This document shows positions 8,044 to 16,222 of a stretch of DNA of 31,156 bases, piece after piece. Position numbers and translations under genes: made by a program. This DNA comes from a virus, in IMG/VR virus record IMGVR_UViG_3300033143_001671, positions 1-31,156 of that record; one strand, given 5' to 3'. Under the pieces are notes generated by a model. The model ran no database searches. It was not told the origin of the DNA and worked only from the letters and a program-made list of their open reading frames with translations. Each line of letters begins with the position of its first letter. Positions within the stretch are counted from its first letter, which is position 1.

Positions 8044-11000
8044 CTACGGTAGATTTACTACCGAGTCAGTATTCAATACCGCACCTATGGACACTCCCGC
8101 CTCACCGAAGATAGCGTCCGTTTCGAACGGTTCCTTTCCCTTAACCCTCGCTACCGCAACAAGATTGATCGGCGCTACATACTGGATCAGATTACTCAAG
8201 CTCGCGCCACCCGCAGTTGTCTCGATAAACACGACGTGTGCATTATCGGTAGGTGTAAGATCCACACCTCCGGTGATATCTCCAATGGTTCCCGAGGCCA
8301 ACGTGTAAATGTTGGTTACCCGGTCCACTGAACTATAGATAAAACTTAGATAGTTTCCCGTGTCGTTCGGGTCCAAAATCCTTATGACCCCTGAATCAGG
8401 TACGTCATTCGGTGTTGGAGATACCGAGCGGGTTCCAAGCGCCAGCAAGATTGTCGCGTCTCCCAGCCTATTATTCGGGTTCAATGTTCCGACTGTAAAC
8501 TCACCGCGCAGGATAGCTCTACTTCCTACTCCATCAGATCGATATGCCGCTGCCTTAACCCCAGAAGTCAAACCAATAATCGCCAAGGTCTGAAGGTTCG
8601 GTGGATCGTAGGTGTCACCAGCATTGTCGATAAGCTGGATATTCCTAACATCTGCCGTAGCAAGGTAACCCTTCTCGATGTACACACCCTGAGCGCCCTG
8701 AACCAGTGTACCGGCTCTTGCACCCATCTGAGATGCACCACGCACCTCTGTAAAGGTAGACCATGCCCGCCTGTAGATTCTGCCCTCGGTATAATCGGCA
8801 TCCGTCAGACCGGCCACATTTACCTGATAAACCGATTCCTTCATTAAGATGAACTTCCAGTACTCATACACGGCCTTGACCGCCTGAGCGTTTACCGGGG
8901 TTCCAGCAACCGTTCGAGTAATATCACCCGAAACAACTATCTTGTAGTTCTTGTCGCCCACACCCCCACCGATGTCTTTCGGTGCGCCATCAGCCGCCGC
9001 CGCATCACCCCAATCTGCCACCACTGAGGGGGTAAAAGTTCCACCGGAACCGGCCCCTGTCACAAGGTTTACAGCGTTGAACGGAGTAGCATTTGCCATC
9101 TCAACATAAACGTAGGTGTCATCGTACTCCATGAAATATCCCTGAGCCCCCGAAGTGGCCTGAGTCAAAAGCTCGCCAAGAACAAGGGCAATCGAGGGGG
9201 TCGCAGAGGTGAGACGCTTCTGAACCATCATGACCCGAATATCGGTATCGTATCCAGCTACCTCATCAGCGACCGCATTCACGGTACTGGTAGCGCCAGA
9301 AACTACTCCGGTGATTGTATCAGTGTTGACAAGGTTCGTAGCGCCCTTATTGTTCCAATAAATTGTTCCTGTTCCACCGACCGTAGCCTCAGTAACTACA
9401 ACCCGTTTCGTAATAACCCCCGCGCCATCAACTATGATCGCCTCTTCACCGGCTTCGAAGGTTCCTGTTCCACCACTCTGCGTGGATGAATACTGCGCGG
9501 TATTGTTGTTCAAACTATCAGAACCGTTCGAGATGAATACTGCATTCTGACCACCAGCAGGGGTGTTAACCTGTGCGGAGTCATAGGTACTGAAGTATGG
9601 CCGCAAGTGCCATGTCAGCGATCCCGCGTTGATCAACTGTCCCAGTGCTGGAACGGTCGGGTTGATATATCTCGGATTTGTAGATGTCTTGATTTTCACC
9701 AGCGCATCCACATGACCTTCCAACCACCACGAGTCCTGAACCTCTTCGTCCTGCTCTAAGAATAGATCCGGCTGCGGAGTCGGGTTCGAAATACTGTAGA
9801 AGAATCCATGATCCCCGATAGCGTTGACAACTCCCGCTGACTGGTAGTTTCCGATGAGGTTGTTTCCAGCACTATCCTTGAAAGCTCCCTTTTCAATGAA
9901 CCTGAAAGAAAGGTCCGGGATAAGATAGTCATTCAGAATCGTATACAACTGGTCTCGTACATCACCATCAAGGGCCGGTTTGTCATCCAACTGCCCAAGC
10001 TCTTGAAATAGCTCAACCGCGTATGTGTAAAAGGCATTCGCACTTCTCACAAGGTTCAAACTGAGAGTGGGGAAGATACCTCCCTGATTCACTCTCTGTT
10101 GTTTCCGTGAACCGTCCGGGATGTTTACCAGTGCCCCGGTATCCAGATAGAAGTTCTGAGCATTCTCAACCTCTGCAACTTTAAGCCATGTATCATCGGA
10201 CTGAAGCACTTCGATGTCTGCCGCGTCGTTCCAGTTTGCTCCTGTCTTTCCAGCAAGTATAAGTTTTCCACTGGCGTCACCGTCGTCGATCACCGCAAGG
10301 ACACGTCCCTGAATGGTATTGGCAACCGAATCCTGTATGACATCCCCTACCGAGAAAACCGAACCGGCAACAAGGTTGTCGTAATACACAACATCTTGAA
10401 TGTAGAGCGCATTGTTATTGATCCATGCTGCCGCTGAAACGTCCGAGTCGATCACACGTATGGACCCAAGTAGCGCTGTCCCGAACACTTTCTGAGCGTA
10501 CCCTTGAGCCCCTGTCACTCCTGTAGTATCAGATATACGTGCATCGTCCGGTACAATGAGCGTTCCAGCATCATCGTAGTGGATGATCTCACAGTTGTTC
10601 GTATCTGTCGCTCCCGGAACTTCAAGAATCCCAGCAACCTGAGTGGTCCCGAGTTTCACACTATTATCCGTCTCAGTTCCGTCTGCCGCACATACGTTTG
10701 TGGCACTGATATCCAGAGTCTCATCATTCACAAAACCCGTTGTCAGTGTGTCTCCGTAGAATGTACCATGCCCTGCTACCCCATCAATATTGTACTCGAT
10801 GAACCGGATCGTCATGATCCCGGTCGCGCCCGATATCACAGCCCCGATCCTGATCAGGTCCTTTCCAGCTTCGATCACTCCATCAAAATCAAGTGTGCTT
10901 AGGACTTCGATGAGTTCGTTGTCCTCGAATTGTCCAAGTACGTTGGTGAGGGCCAACACACCGGTAACAATCGGAGTTCCACCGGTTACCGACAAAATCT

Positions 11001-11145
11001 TTCCAAGCGCCCCGCTGTCTGCTCCCCGAACGTAGTCGCCGACTTCAGGGGCATTCGATGTACCAATATCATAGGTCAGGAGACCGTCGATATGTGATAT
11101 AACTTTAGCACTGTAATTAAAATCCCAACAATCTGATATAGCCAT
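8044..11145 (-). CDS. Large virion fibre/structural protein, 1033 aa
   Basis: This beta-rich protein is the longest in the fibre cluster. Residues 1-290 and 555-680 hold scattered copies of a short beta module with the core SGA.G and flanking strands: SGALGKILSV near 44, SGATGIMTI near 105, TGAQGYAQ near 211, SGATSTVNAV near 616 and SGAQGYFMEY near 665. Such modules are common in phage surface proteins. Residues 370-480 (FYTYAVELFQELGQLDDKPA, then FIEKGAF) resemble a domain of phage structural proteins with a helical D-rich segment. There is no signal peptide, membrane helix or enzyme motif. It ends in VNLP like the 754-aa protein. AAGGAG six bases before ATG is an ideal ribosome site. A fibre or decoration role is inferred from composition and neighbours. 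Confidence 0.65.
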   Translation of the reverse strand: MAISDCWDFNYSAKVISHIDGLLTYDIGTSNAPEVGDYVRGADSGALGKILSVTGGTPIVTGVLALTNVLGQFEDNELIEVLSTLDFDGVIEAGKDLIRIGAVISGATGIMTIRFIEYNIDGVAGHGTFYGDTLTTGFVNDETLDISATNVCAADGTETDNSVKLGTTQVAGILEVPGATDTNNCEIIHYDDAGTLIVPDDARISDTTGVTGAQGYAQKVFGTALLGSIRVIDSDVSAAAWINNNALYIQDVVYYDNLVAGSVFSVGDVIQDSVANTIQGRVLAVIDDGDASGKLILAGKTGANWNDAADIEVLQSDDTWLKVAEVENAQNFYLDTGALVNIPDGSRKQQRVNQGGIFPTLSLNLVRSANAFYTYAVELFQELGQLDDKPALDGDVRDQLYTILNDYLIPDLSFRFIEKGAFKDSAGNNLIGNYQSAGVVNAIGDHGFFYSISNPTPQPDLFLEQDEEVQDSWWLEGHVDALVKIKTSTNPRYINPTVPALGQLINAGSLTWHLRPYFSTYDSAQVNTPAGGQNAVFISNGSDSLNNNTAQYSSTQSGGTGTFEAGEEAIIVDGAGVITKRVVVTEATVGGTGTIYWNNKGATNLVNTDTITGVVSGATSTVNAVADEVAGYDTDIRVMMVQKRLTSATPSIALVLGELLTQATSGAQGYFMEYDDTYVYVEMANATPFNAVNLVTGAGSGGTFTPSVVADWGDAAAADGAPKDIGGGVGDKNYKIVVSGDITRTVAGTPVNAQAVKAVYEYWKFILMKESVYQVNVAGLTDADYTEGRIYRRAWSTFTEVRGASQMGARAGTLVQGAQGVYIEKGYLATADVRNIQLIDNAGDTYDPPNLQTLAIIGLTSGVKAAAYRSDGVGSRAILRGEFTVGTLNPNNRLGDATILLALGTRSVSPTPNDVPDSGVIRILDPNDTGNYLSFIYSSVDRVTNIYTLASGTIGDITGGVDLTPTDNAHVVFIETTAGGASLSNLIQYVAPINLVAVARVKGKEPFETDAIFGEAGVSIGAVLNTDSVVNLP

Positions 11146-11148
11146 AGT

Positions 11149-11472
11149 TTACTCCTTAAACTCTTTGGGCCACTCGTCTTCAGGTATGCCCCACTGCTTC
11201 GCCATCTCTACGAAGGCTTGCTTTTCGTCATGGAACGCCTTTATGAGCCTGCCATTACGCATCCAGATAAGATTCCCAGACACGGTATTTACTGTTTTCA
11301 CAGCGCCGCACAAGCGACATCTGTGACCATCTATGAATACACCACAGGAGGGGCATATGGCATTAGCCCGTCCCTCCTCAGTAGATAGATCGGTACTTAC
11401 TTCAACTTCGACCTCTCCTGAACCGTCCATGGCTCGTAAAGTTTCCTTCTTTGTAGTCTTCGTCTTAGCCAT
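11149..11472 (-). CDS. 107-aa zinc-ribbon protein
   Basis: The protein has a Lys/Thr-rich, then acidic N-terminus (MAKTKTTKKETLRAM), a four-Cys ribbon at residues 40-55 (ICPSCG ... HRCRLCGAV, CxxC spaced ten residues from CxxC), and a C-terminal part predicted helical (EKQAFVEMAKQWGIPEDEW). No other domain is visible. AGGAGGG before ATG is a strong site, and the gene sits between two large fibre genes with only 3 and 9 bases on either side. Such a ribbon could be structural, bind nucleic acid or help fold a fibre as a chaperone; nothing in the sequence decides between these. Confidence 0.65.
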   Translation of the reverse strand: MAKTKTTKKETLRAMDGSGEVEVEVSTDLSTEEGRANAICPSCGVFIDGHRCRLCGAVKTVNTVSGNLIWMRNGRLIKAFHDEKQAFVEMAKQWGIPEDEWPKEFKE

Positions 11473-11481
11473 AAAACCCTC

Positions 11482-13746
11482 CTATGGTAAATTGACTGAC
11501 TTATCTCTGATCATCGTAAAGGGAACACTGAAGGTTCCCGTTATGGTATCACTTGCTGCGTTGAACTTGAAGCCTTTCTTTCTGGCAATCACGCTCACAG
11601 CTTGACTTCCTTCATAATTATAGTTGTCCGTAAAGATGCCGCTCGCGTTCGTGACACCCTCCGTGATCAACACCCCTACATCAGTCTCAATTCTTACATT
11701 AACATCGGACACTGCCAACCCTGCTTCGTTTTTACAGGTCACTGTGAGAGACACCGTATTGACGATTATCACCGCGCCTTGAGGACTGCCCGTAAAGTAA
11801 TCGCTTCCGGGATTCGATGTTCCCGAAGCGTTGATTTTCACAATACCGTCCCGGTTGACCTGAAATCGGCAGTCATAGGTTTGTGATCCCCATGTTCCAG
11901 TATAGGTATTACACGTCTCGCTTCCTGAACCGGCAGCAAGGTACTCAACCTCCAACCTATTGGTAGCATCCCCGCCTGAGTACTCGATAGCTATATGATA
12001 TTCGGTCGCGGCGACTAAGGTATACTCGTCCTCGAACTCAAAAGATACATCTGCAAAAGAGGTTAGCAGTGTGGATATATCGAGCGTGTTGCTCGTTGCC
12101 AACGCGGTCCCGGTAGGCGCACCACCTGAATTGGCGTACAGCTTGCAAACTACATTTCCGGTCGGAGAGTTCTGCTTGCGGATACTCCAAATAGCCCGCG
12201 ATAGACTTCCCGCCGTTCCTGTGAACTGCTGAGCTACTCGGGTTATCGAGCCTGAGTAGACATCAACATCCCCATCCTCTGTAGGTTGGTAGGAATCGAC
12301 CAACGTCGCGTTCGTCGAGTTCTCGATATCTCCGGTCACCGATCCGGTGAAGACCATATCGTCGTATCCGAAGGTTCCAACAACAGAATGATGAGCGCCT
12401 ATAGTACACGCAACAAAGGAACAATCCTTTACATTGTGCGACGTGGACGCGAGCCGGACCGCTCTGCCCGGTGAATTGATAAACTGGCAGTATTGAACAA
12501 GCAAGGTAGATACAAGAATCTCAGCGCAGTTTTCAAAGGTGGATGAGAGTACCTTCTTGTCTATGTTCTCCACCGGTAGTGTGATTGTCGATAGATTCTG
12601 AAATATACAACCTCGAACACCGAACTTATCGACGTTCGTATCCGAAACATCCAACAACACGCCCACTGATCCTGCGTCTTTGACGGTGAACCCTGAAATA
12701 CCCCGTCCACCAGTTTCAGTTCCCATATAGATTTCGGTCGTACCTGTCCCATTGCCTACGAAATTGAGTTCGTAGAAGTCGGCCGGGAATGCGGTGTCTT
12801 TGAAAACCAGAATCTGGGACTCATCCTCAAAGAACGTGTTATCCGTCCCTACGTTATCCCCGATAATGATCTTCCCTTGAATGAAATAAACTCCCTCTTT
12901 TTTTTCTATGATCCCGAACTTCTTGAGGTCCTCCCCATTGGAGGCATCGGTCATGAAGTCATCAAACGTAGCAGGAGCGCCAGAGGTGCCTTGCTCTAAG
13001 GTCAGACCTGTCCCATAGTACATAACATCCCACCAGCAGTTGATCTTTGAACCAAGAGCGGTAACCGTGAAGGACCAGCCCACATAATCGATATCTTCTG
13101 GATGCGGACCTATCGTGTAGGATGCTTCGATATTGTCATAGGCCGCATCCACGTGCATGGCAAACGGCACCCATCCACCATCGTAACCCTGATCAGACCC
13201 GGCAAGCTCCCACTCCCCGTAGTTGTTGGTCGTGATCGTAGTAACTGAGTTAGTGGTCCCCGCTCCGGTCCCGGTTGGAATAGCCATCACGGAGCCTGAG
13301 ACAATCTGTGTGGCACTCTCCACATACCACGTATTGGTCCCGTTATCATAGGACAACAGTTGCCCAATCTGAACACCGTCATCAGTGACTTGTTTACCAA
13401 CGTCAGAGGCCACACAGTTGATGTATCCCGCAGAAGATAGCGTGAACCATCTAACCTCGGCCTCGACCCTCATAATGATCCCACCATTGGCCTTGAGGTC
13501 AAACTGAGAGGGGGTAGCACCGAGCATCCATCCGACAATCAATCCCCCGCTCATATCAGTATGTGTGCCATCACCCGCTGACAGTAAATCGTAGAGATGG
13601 ACGGAGGTCGTCTTGGATACCTTCTTGGAGAGCGAACCTGTTCCTTCGACATAGACCTCCTCATCCAGCGTGGGCGAACCACTCCAATCGGTGGTTGCGT
13701 CTGCTGCTGAGATTAAGGTCATATTAGGGACGACTACGCCTGCCAT
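11482..13746 (-). CDS. Multidomain fibre protein (beta-helix, jelly-roll-like and Ig-like domains), 754 aa
   Basis: Residues 1-245 form a beta-sandwich-like region opening with a DWSGSPTLDEEVYVEGTGSL pattern of carbohydrate-binding-like folds. Residues 265-480 have the short, regularly turning strands of a pectate-lyase-like beta-helix (GCIFQNLS, SSTFENCAEI, YCQFINSPGRAV, DCSFVACTIG). Residues 500-635 resemble a jelly-roll domain (QQFTGTAGSLSRAIWSIRKQ, AATEYHIAIEYSGGD). Residues 660-745 look like an Ig/CnaB-type domain (VSLTVTCKNEAGLAVSDVNV, GVTNASGIFTDNY). The domain order suggests a fibre with surface- or glycan-binding ability; I see no hydrolase residues that I can assert. ATG at 13746 overlaps the YkgJ-like gene by 13 bases. 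Confidence 0.65.
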   Translation of the reverse strand: MAGVVVPNMTLISAADATTDWSGSPTLDEEVYVEGTGSLSKKVSKTTSVHLYDLLSAGDGTHTDMSGGLIVGWMLGATPSQFDLKANGGIIMRVEAEVRWFTLSSAGYINCVASDVGKQVTDDGVQIGQLLSYDNGTNTWYVESATQIVSGSVMAIPTGTGAGTTNSVTTITTNNYGEWELAGSDQGYDGGWVPFAMHVDAAYDNIEASYTIGPHPEDIDYVGWSFTVTALGSKINCWWDVMYYGTGLTLEQGTSGAPATFDDFMTDASNGEDLKKFGIIEKKEGVYFIQGKIIIGDNVGTDNTFFEDESQILVFKDTAFPADFYELNFVGNGTGTTEIYMGTETGGRGISGFTVKDAGSVGVLLDVSDTNVDKFGVRGCIFQNLSTITLPVENIDKKVLSSTFENCAEILVSTLLVQYCQFINSPGRAVRLASTSHNVKDCSFVACTIGAHHSVVGTFGYDDMVFTGSVTGDIENSTNATLVDSYQPTEDGDVDVYSGSITRVAQQFTGTAGSLSRAIWSIRKQNSPTGNVVCKLYANSGGAPTGTALATSNTLDISTLLTSFADVSFEFEDEYTLVAATEYHIAIEYSGGDATNRLEVEYLAAGSGSETCNTYTGTWGSQTYDCRFQVNRDGIVKINASGTSNPGSDYFTGSPQGAVIIVNTVSLTVTCKNEAGLAVSDVNVRIETDVGVLITEGVTNASGIFTDNYNYEGSQAVSVIARKKGFKFNAASDTITGTFSVPFTMIRDKSVNLP

Positions 13747-14150
13747 TCAGCCTCCCTCTTCTTTGCAAACTCGGCGATCTCTACACGGTCGTCTCCCCGG
13801 CAGTCATAGGACAAGCACGAGGCTGGTGGGTTCGGCCATACAGAACATTTCCCATCGATATGATAAGGACACCCTTTATGGGGATCGACCGCCAAGGTAG
13901 CGAGATGAGTAGGCCGACCTGTTTTCTCTTTGAGCCAGTCAGGTGTATCGATATAGTGCATCTTGAACTTTCGGTTCAGGAACTCATCTCGATTCATGAC
14001 GGGGAATAGACTCCCTTTGCAACACGGAGCCTCACACCCTTCACACATGGATGGTTGACGCGGACCTTGCTCTATGGTCGCTACTTTGAGTTTGTCGCCG
14101 TTAGCGGCTATCGTGATGTTCCACACTTGAACAAGGTGTTTATCTTCCAT
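13734..14150 (-). CDS. YkgJ-like eight-cysteine metal/iron-sulphur-binding protein
   Basis: This 138-aa protein has eight cysteines in the arrangement of YkgJ-family proteins (UPF0153, zinc/iron-chelating): C36, C39, C43 and C44 in MCEGCEAPCCKGSLFPV, then C94 in GCPYHIDGKC, C102, and C112 and C117 in PASCLSYDCRG. The GCPYH.DGKCSV...PASC.SYDC end is the family hallmark. Bacterial members probably coordinate iron or zinc, but their reaction is unknown. It is complete at the family's usual size, with AGGAAAACAGG before ATG. It is odd here because its neighbours are fibre genes and it overlaps the next one. It could be a virion component, a fibre-folding aid or a host-modifying protein. Family call good, role unknown. 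Confidence 0.7.
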   Translation of the reverse strand: MEDKHLVQVWNITIAANGDKLKVATIEQGPRQPSMCEGCEAPCCKGSLFPVMNRDEFLNRKFKMHYIDTPDWLKEKTGRPTHLATLAVDPHKGCPYHIDGKCSVWPNPPASCLSYDCRGDDRVEIAEFAKKREAEWQA

Positions 14151-14159
14151 CCTGTTTTC

Positions 14160-14936
14160 CTACGGTATCTGATCAAGTGTCAGATACGCAATTCCACCCG
14201 ACGGGGCAGCTATAAGTTCAACCTCATGTACTGCCATCCGTACTTCAATCTGCTCCGTCAACCTTGAAGCCGCAGTAACTATAACGAACGTGGTGTTATT
14301 CAACCTCACAGAGTATGAGCCCTCTGTGGTCCCTGTTACAATAATACTAACTACGGGAGCGGGAACACCTTCGATCACACCCCCACTGCTAACTTCAAGC
14401 AACTCAATAACACCGTCGGCATTTCTTCTTACAAATATCACGTTATACTTTGCATAAAACGCCGCGTTGTAACTATCCAAAGCCGTAGTGGGTACACCAT
14501 ACGGATCAGGAAGAGAACTTTGACCGGTCAGAGTTACACGTCTAAGGCCACCCGTGGTAGCCTCATCATAATTGTTAGTAGCAGCACATTGAACTACTAT
14601 CCAATAAGTAGCTCCGGCAACTAATGGAAAAGCTGCGATAACAGCAGAGTACCAACCCACCGTATTTAATATCGTTGTACCCCTTCCGATGGCACTTACA
14701 ATATTTCCGGGTCGATCATTTCCAGAATCATGATCATATAGAGCTATTTCAAAATCTTCAGAGGTATTCGACGCCAATGATTGATACCAGCCAAGTTCCT
14801 TAATTTCGTTTACACCCGCCGGGGCCGTGACCTTTATACCAATGGCGCTGTCACCCAAAGATTCACTTGTTCCAACGGGATCAACTGTAGGCGCAGTTAA
14901 TACAAACCCCGCATTGGTTCCTGTTACTATAGCCAT
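14160..14936 (-). CDS. 258-aa surface protein: jelly-roll-like domain plus duplicated C-terminal domain
   Basis: Residues 1-165 look like a beta-sandwich: ELGWYQSLASNTSEDFEIAL, a YDHDSGNDRPGNIV turn, then VGWYSAVIAAFPLVAGATYW. This is the pattern of binding modules found in phage and secreted proteins and resembles the 500-635 region of the 754-aa protein. Residues 168-258 are a near copy of the whole upstream 95-aa protein (shared GSYSVRLNNTTFVI and GGIAYLTLDQ). ATG at 14936 is preceded by GGGGGACG. The stop lies nine bases before the YkgJ-like gene. A fibre or decoration role is inferred. No catalytic residues seen. Confidence 0.6.
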   Translation of the reverse strand: MAIVTGTNAGFVLTAPTVDPVGTSESLGDSAIGIKVTAPAGVNEIKELGWYQSLASNTSEDFEIALYDHDSGNDRPGNIVSAIGRGTTILNTVGWYSAVIAAFPLVAGATYWIVVQCAATNNYDEATTGGLRRVTLTGQSSLPDPYGVPTTALDSYNAAFYAKYNVIFVRRNADGVIELLEVSSGGVIEGVPAPVVSIIVTGTTEGSYSVRLNNTTFVIVTAASRLTEQIEVRMAVHEVELIAAPSGGIAYLTLDQIP

Positions 14937-15227
14937 CTATTCGTCCCCCGCTTACGGCATCTGATCGAGAGTGAGATATGCAATTCCGCCTGCCGGTACA
15001 GCTACAAGTTCAACCTCGTTCACTGACATTCTAACAAAAATCTGCTTGGTCAACTGAGCCGCCGCCGTGAGTATCACAAACGTGGTATTGTTCAACCGAA
15101 CAGAATACGATCCCGCTGTAGCCCCGGATACAATGATACTTGTTACCGGAGCCGGAATGCCGTCAAGAGGTGTAGCATCACTGTTCGTGGCATTCATCTC
15201 AATGATACCGTCTGCCCTTCTTAAAAT
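14163..15227 (-). repeat. Gene-level duplication of a 90-residue domain
   Basis: Bases 15227-14955 and 14435-14163 encode homologous domains, one as a free protein and one fused behind a beta-sandwich. Both run from R(R)xADGxIE to the C-terminal LDQ(M/I)P. The nucleotide sequences remain visibly alike, including the shared stretch that encodes GGIAYLTLDQ, pointing to a tandem duplication followed by fusion or loss of the first domain. Confidence 0.7.
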
Positions 15228-15239
15228 TGCTAAAGCCAT
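14952..15239 (-). CDS. 95-aa protein, stand-alone copy of the next gene's C-terminal domain
   Basis: The product is almost entirely one beta-rich domain (TSIIVSGATAGSYSVRLNN, VRMSVNEVELVAVPAGGIAY) that reappears at residues 168-258 of the following 258-aa protein with conservative changes throughout. GAGGAG lies six to eight bases before ATG. A TGCTATAAT sequence overlapping the stop of the preceding gene could be an extended -10 promoter. The free domain may trimerise with, or cap, the larger protein, or be a decoration subunit on its own. The Ig-like or bacteroidetes-type beta fold cannot be determined by eye. Confidence 0.65.
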   Translation of the reverse strand: MALAILRRADGIIEMNATNSDATPLDGIPAPVTSIIVSGATAGSYSVRLNNTTFVILTAAAQLTKQIFVRMSVNEVELVAVPAGGIAYLTLDQMP

Positions 15240-15258
15240 TTGTTACTCCTCATGCTTA

Positions 15259-15267
15259 ATTATAGCA
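15259..15267 (-). promoter_or_regulatory. Possible extended -10 promoter (TGCTATAAT)
   Basis: The minus strand carries a perfect extended -10 sequence overlapping the TAA stop of the 124-aa gene. No good -35 at 17 bases is evident; TTGGGA lies only about 14 bases away. Initiation would fall almost on the ribosome site of the 95-aa gene, leaving a very short leader. The hairpin with U-rich tail upstream at 15680-15660 would make a new promoter in this region sensible, but the evidence is weak. Confidence 0.25.
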
Positions 15268-15634
15268 CGTTCCGCCACTCCCAAAGAGTGCCGGTCTTGT
15301 CTGCTTCTATCAATAGAACCTTATCCTCATCCACGCACCGTAACCCGATGAGCCACACATGACTTCTGCTTGTGGACCCTCCACTTACGGATACCTGAAC
15401 TGAGGTTCTTTTCCTGTATTCAATTTTAGTCTTTCCCATCTCGGGGAACTTGATACGACGCCCACCGTGTATGATGAACGTGTTACTCACGCAATCCACA
15501 TAAATGGAGTTCGCATTCCATAGGAACATGATCGACTTGATCTGATCCTTGATAGCGAATAGGTCTTCGAACTTTACTTCGTGAGGGCTGGGTTCATTCT
15601 CAACCGACACGATTATTTCCAGTTTATCTTCCAC
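15260..15634 (-). CDS. 124-aa virion-module protein of unknown function
   Basis: The gene starts at GTG (reading GTG GAA GAT) with AGGAG upstream and ends just before the 95-aa gene. The protein is alpha/beta in character: an N-terminal strand (MEDKLEIIVSVENEP), a helix (VKFEDLFAIKDQIKSIMF), then strands (SIYVDCVSNTFIIHGGRRIK) and a C-terminal strand pair (KVLLIEADKTGTLWEWRN). No signal peptide, membrane helix, cysteine cluster or enzyme motif is visible. Its place after the capsid and hairpin, and before the fibre-like genes, suggests a small structural or assembly protein. I do not recognise the family. Confidence 0.6.
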   Translation of the reverse strand: MEDKLEIIVSVENEPSPHEVKFEDLFAIKDQIKSIMFLWNANSIYVDCVSNTFIIHGGRRIKFPEMGKTKIEYRKRTSVQVSVSGGSTSRSHVWLIGLRCVDEDKVLLIEADKTGTLWEWRNVL

Positions 15635-15659
15635 TTCTCTCTTCTCCTGAGAAAATGCA

Positions 15660-15680
15660 CAAACCCCCGATTAAGGGGGT
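15660..15680 (-). terminator. Probable intrinsic terminator after the 177-aa gene
   Basis: The minus strand reads ACCCCC TTAATC GGGGGT, a six-base-pair GC-rich stem with a six-base loop, followed by TTTGTGCATTTT. It begins five bases after the TAA of the 177-aa gene. The U-run is short and interrupted, so termination may be partial and the downstream fibre genes could still be reached by readthrough. Confidence 0.5.
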
Positions 15681-15685
15681 AGCGC

Positions 15686-16219
15686 TTACTGTTCGTCGTA
15701 CTGGAAAGTGATCGTTTTTTGGTTGAGCCCTCCTGCGGGAGTGTTCTCGGTCACATCCAGTTGCAGAACTATCCAATCGCTGTACGCCGGGGCCGCAGTG
15801 ATCTGGCCCGAAAGCCCGCCGCCTATCCCGATGTTGGCGCTGGCCGGTTCTACTTCAGGCATGACTTGATCCGCATCTGCCGAGTCCGCTTCAATAGGCC
15901 CACCTACAAGGTAGGACGCTGCTGAGTAACCCGATATACGTAGATTTGTAGACATGCCCTCTTCTGTTAGCCATCCACCACCGAGATTCGACAACCATAT
16001 TTTGATGTTGTCCACGATGGTGGACCCACCCATATCAGACACGAATAACCGGAGCCACTTCTCGAAAGCGTGACCGTCGGCTTGCGCGGTTATAGGGTAA
16101 GTTGCAGGGACCAACTCCGAAGAGTCATCGGACCCCATATTGATATTGTTCGGATCGACCGTTTCTACGGAACCGGCCTGCGGACCATTTGTCTCCGCTA
16201 TGACGACTGTGGCAGCCAT
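15686..16219 (-). CDS. 177-aa probable virion (capsid-associated) protein
   Basis: This acidic, beta-rich protein lacks signal or membrane segments and ends in SDWIVLQLDVTENTPAGG and KTITFQYDEQ, a style of C-terminal strands I associate with phage structural proteins. Residues 45-80 (QADGHAFEKWLRLFVSDMGG) form an amphipathic strand-helix. It follows the capsid-type genes by three bases and has no clear ribosome site, so it probably relies on coupling to the preceding gene. A partial terminator follows it. A decoration, stabilisation or minor head protein is likely by position; not identified further. Confidence 0.6.
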   Translation of the reverse strand: MAATVVIAETNGPQAGSVETVDPNNINMGSDDSSELVPATYPITAQADGHAFEKWLRLFVSDMGGSTIVDNIKIWLSNLGGGWLTEEGMSTNLRISGYSAASYLVGGPIEADSADADQVMPEVEPASANIGIGGGLSGQITAAPAYSDWIVLQLDVTENTPAGGLNQKTITFQYDEQ

Positions 16220-16222
16220 GGG

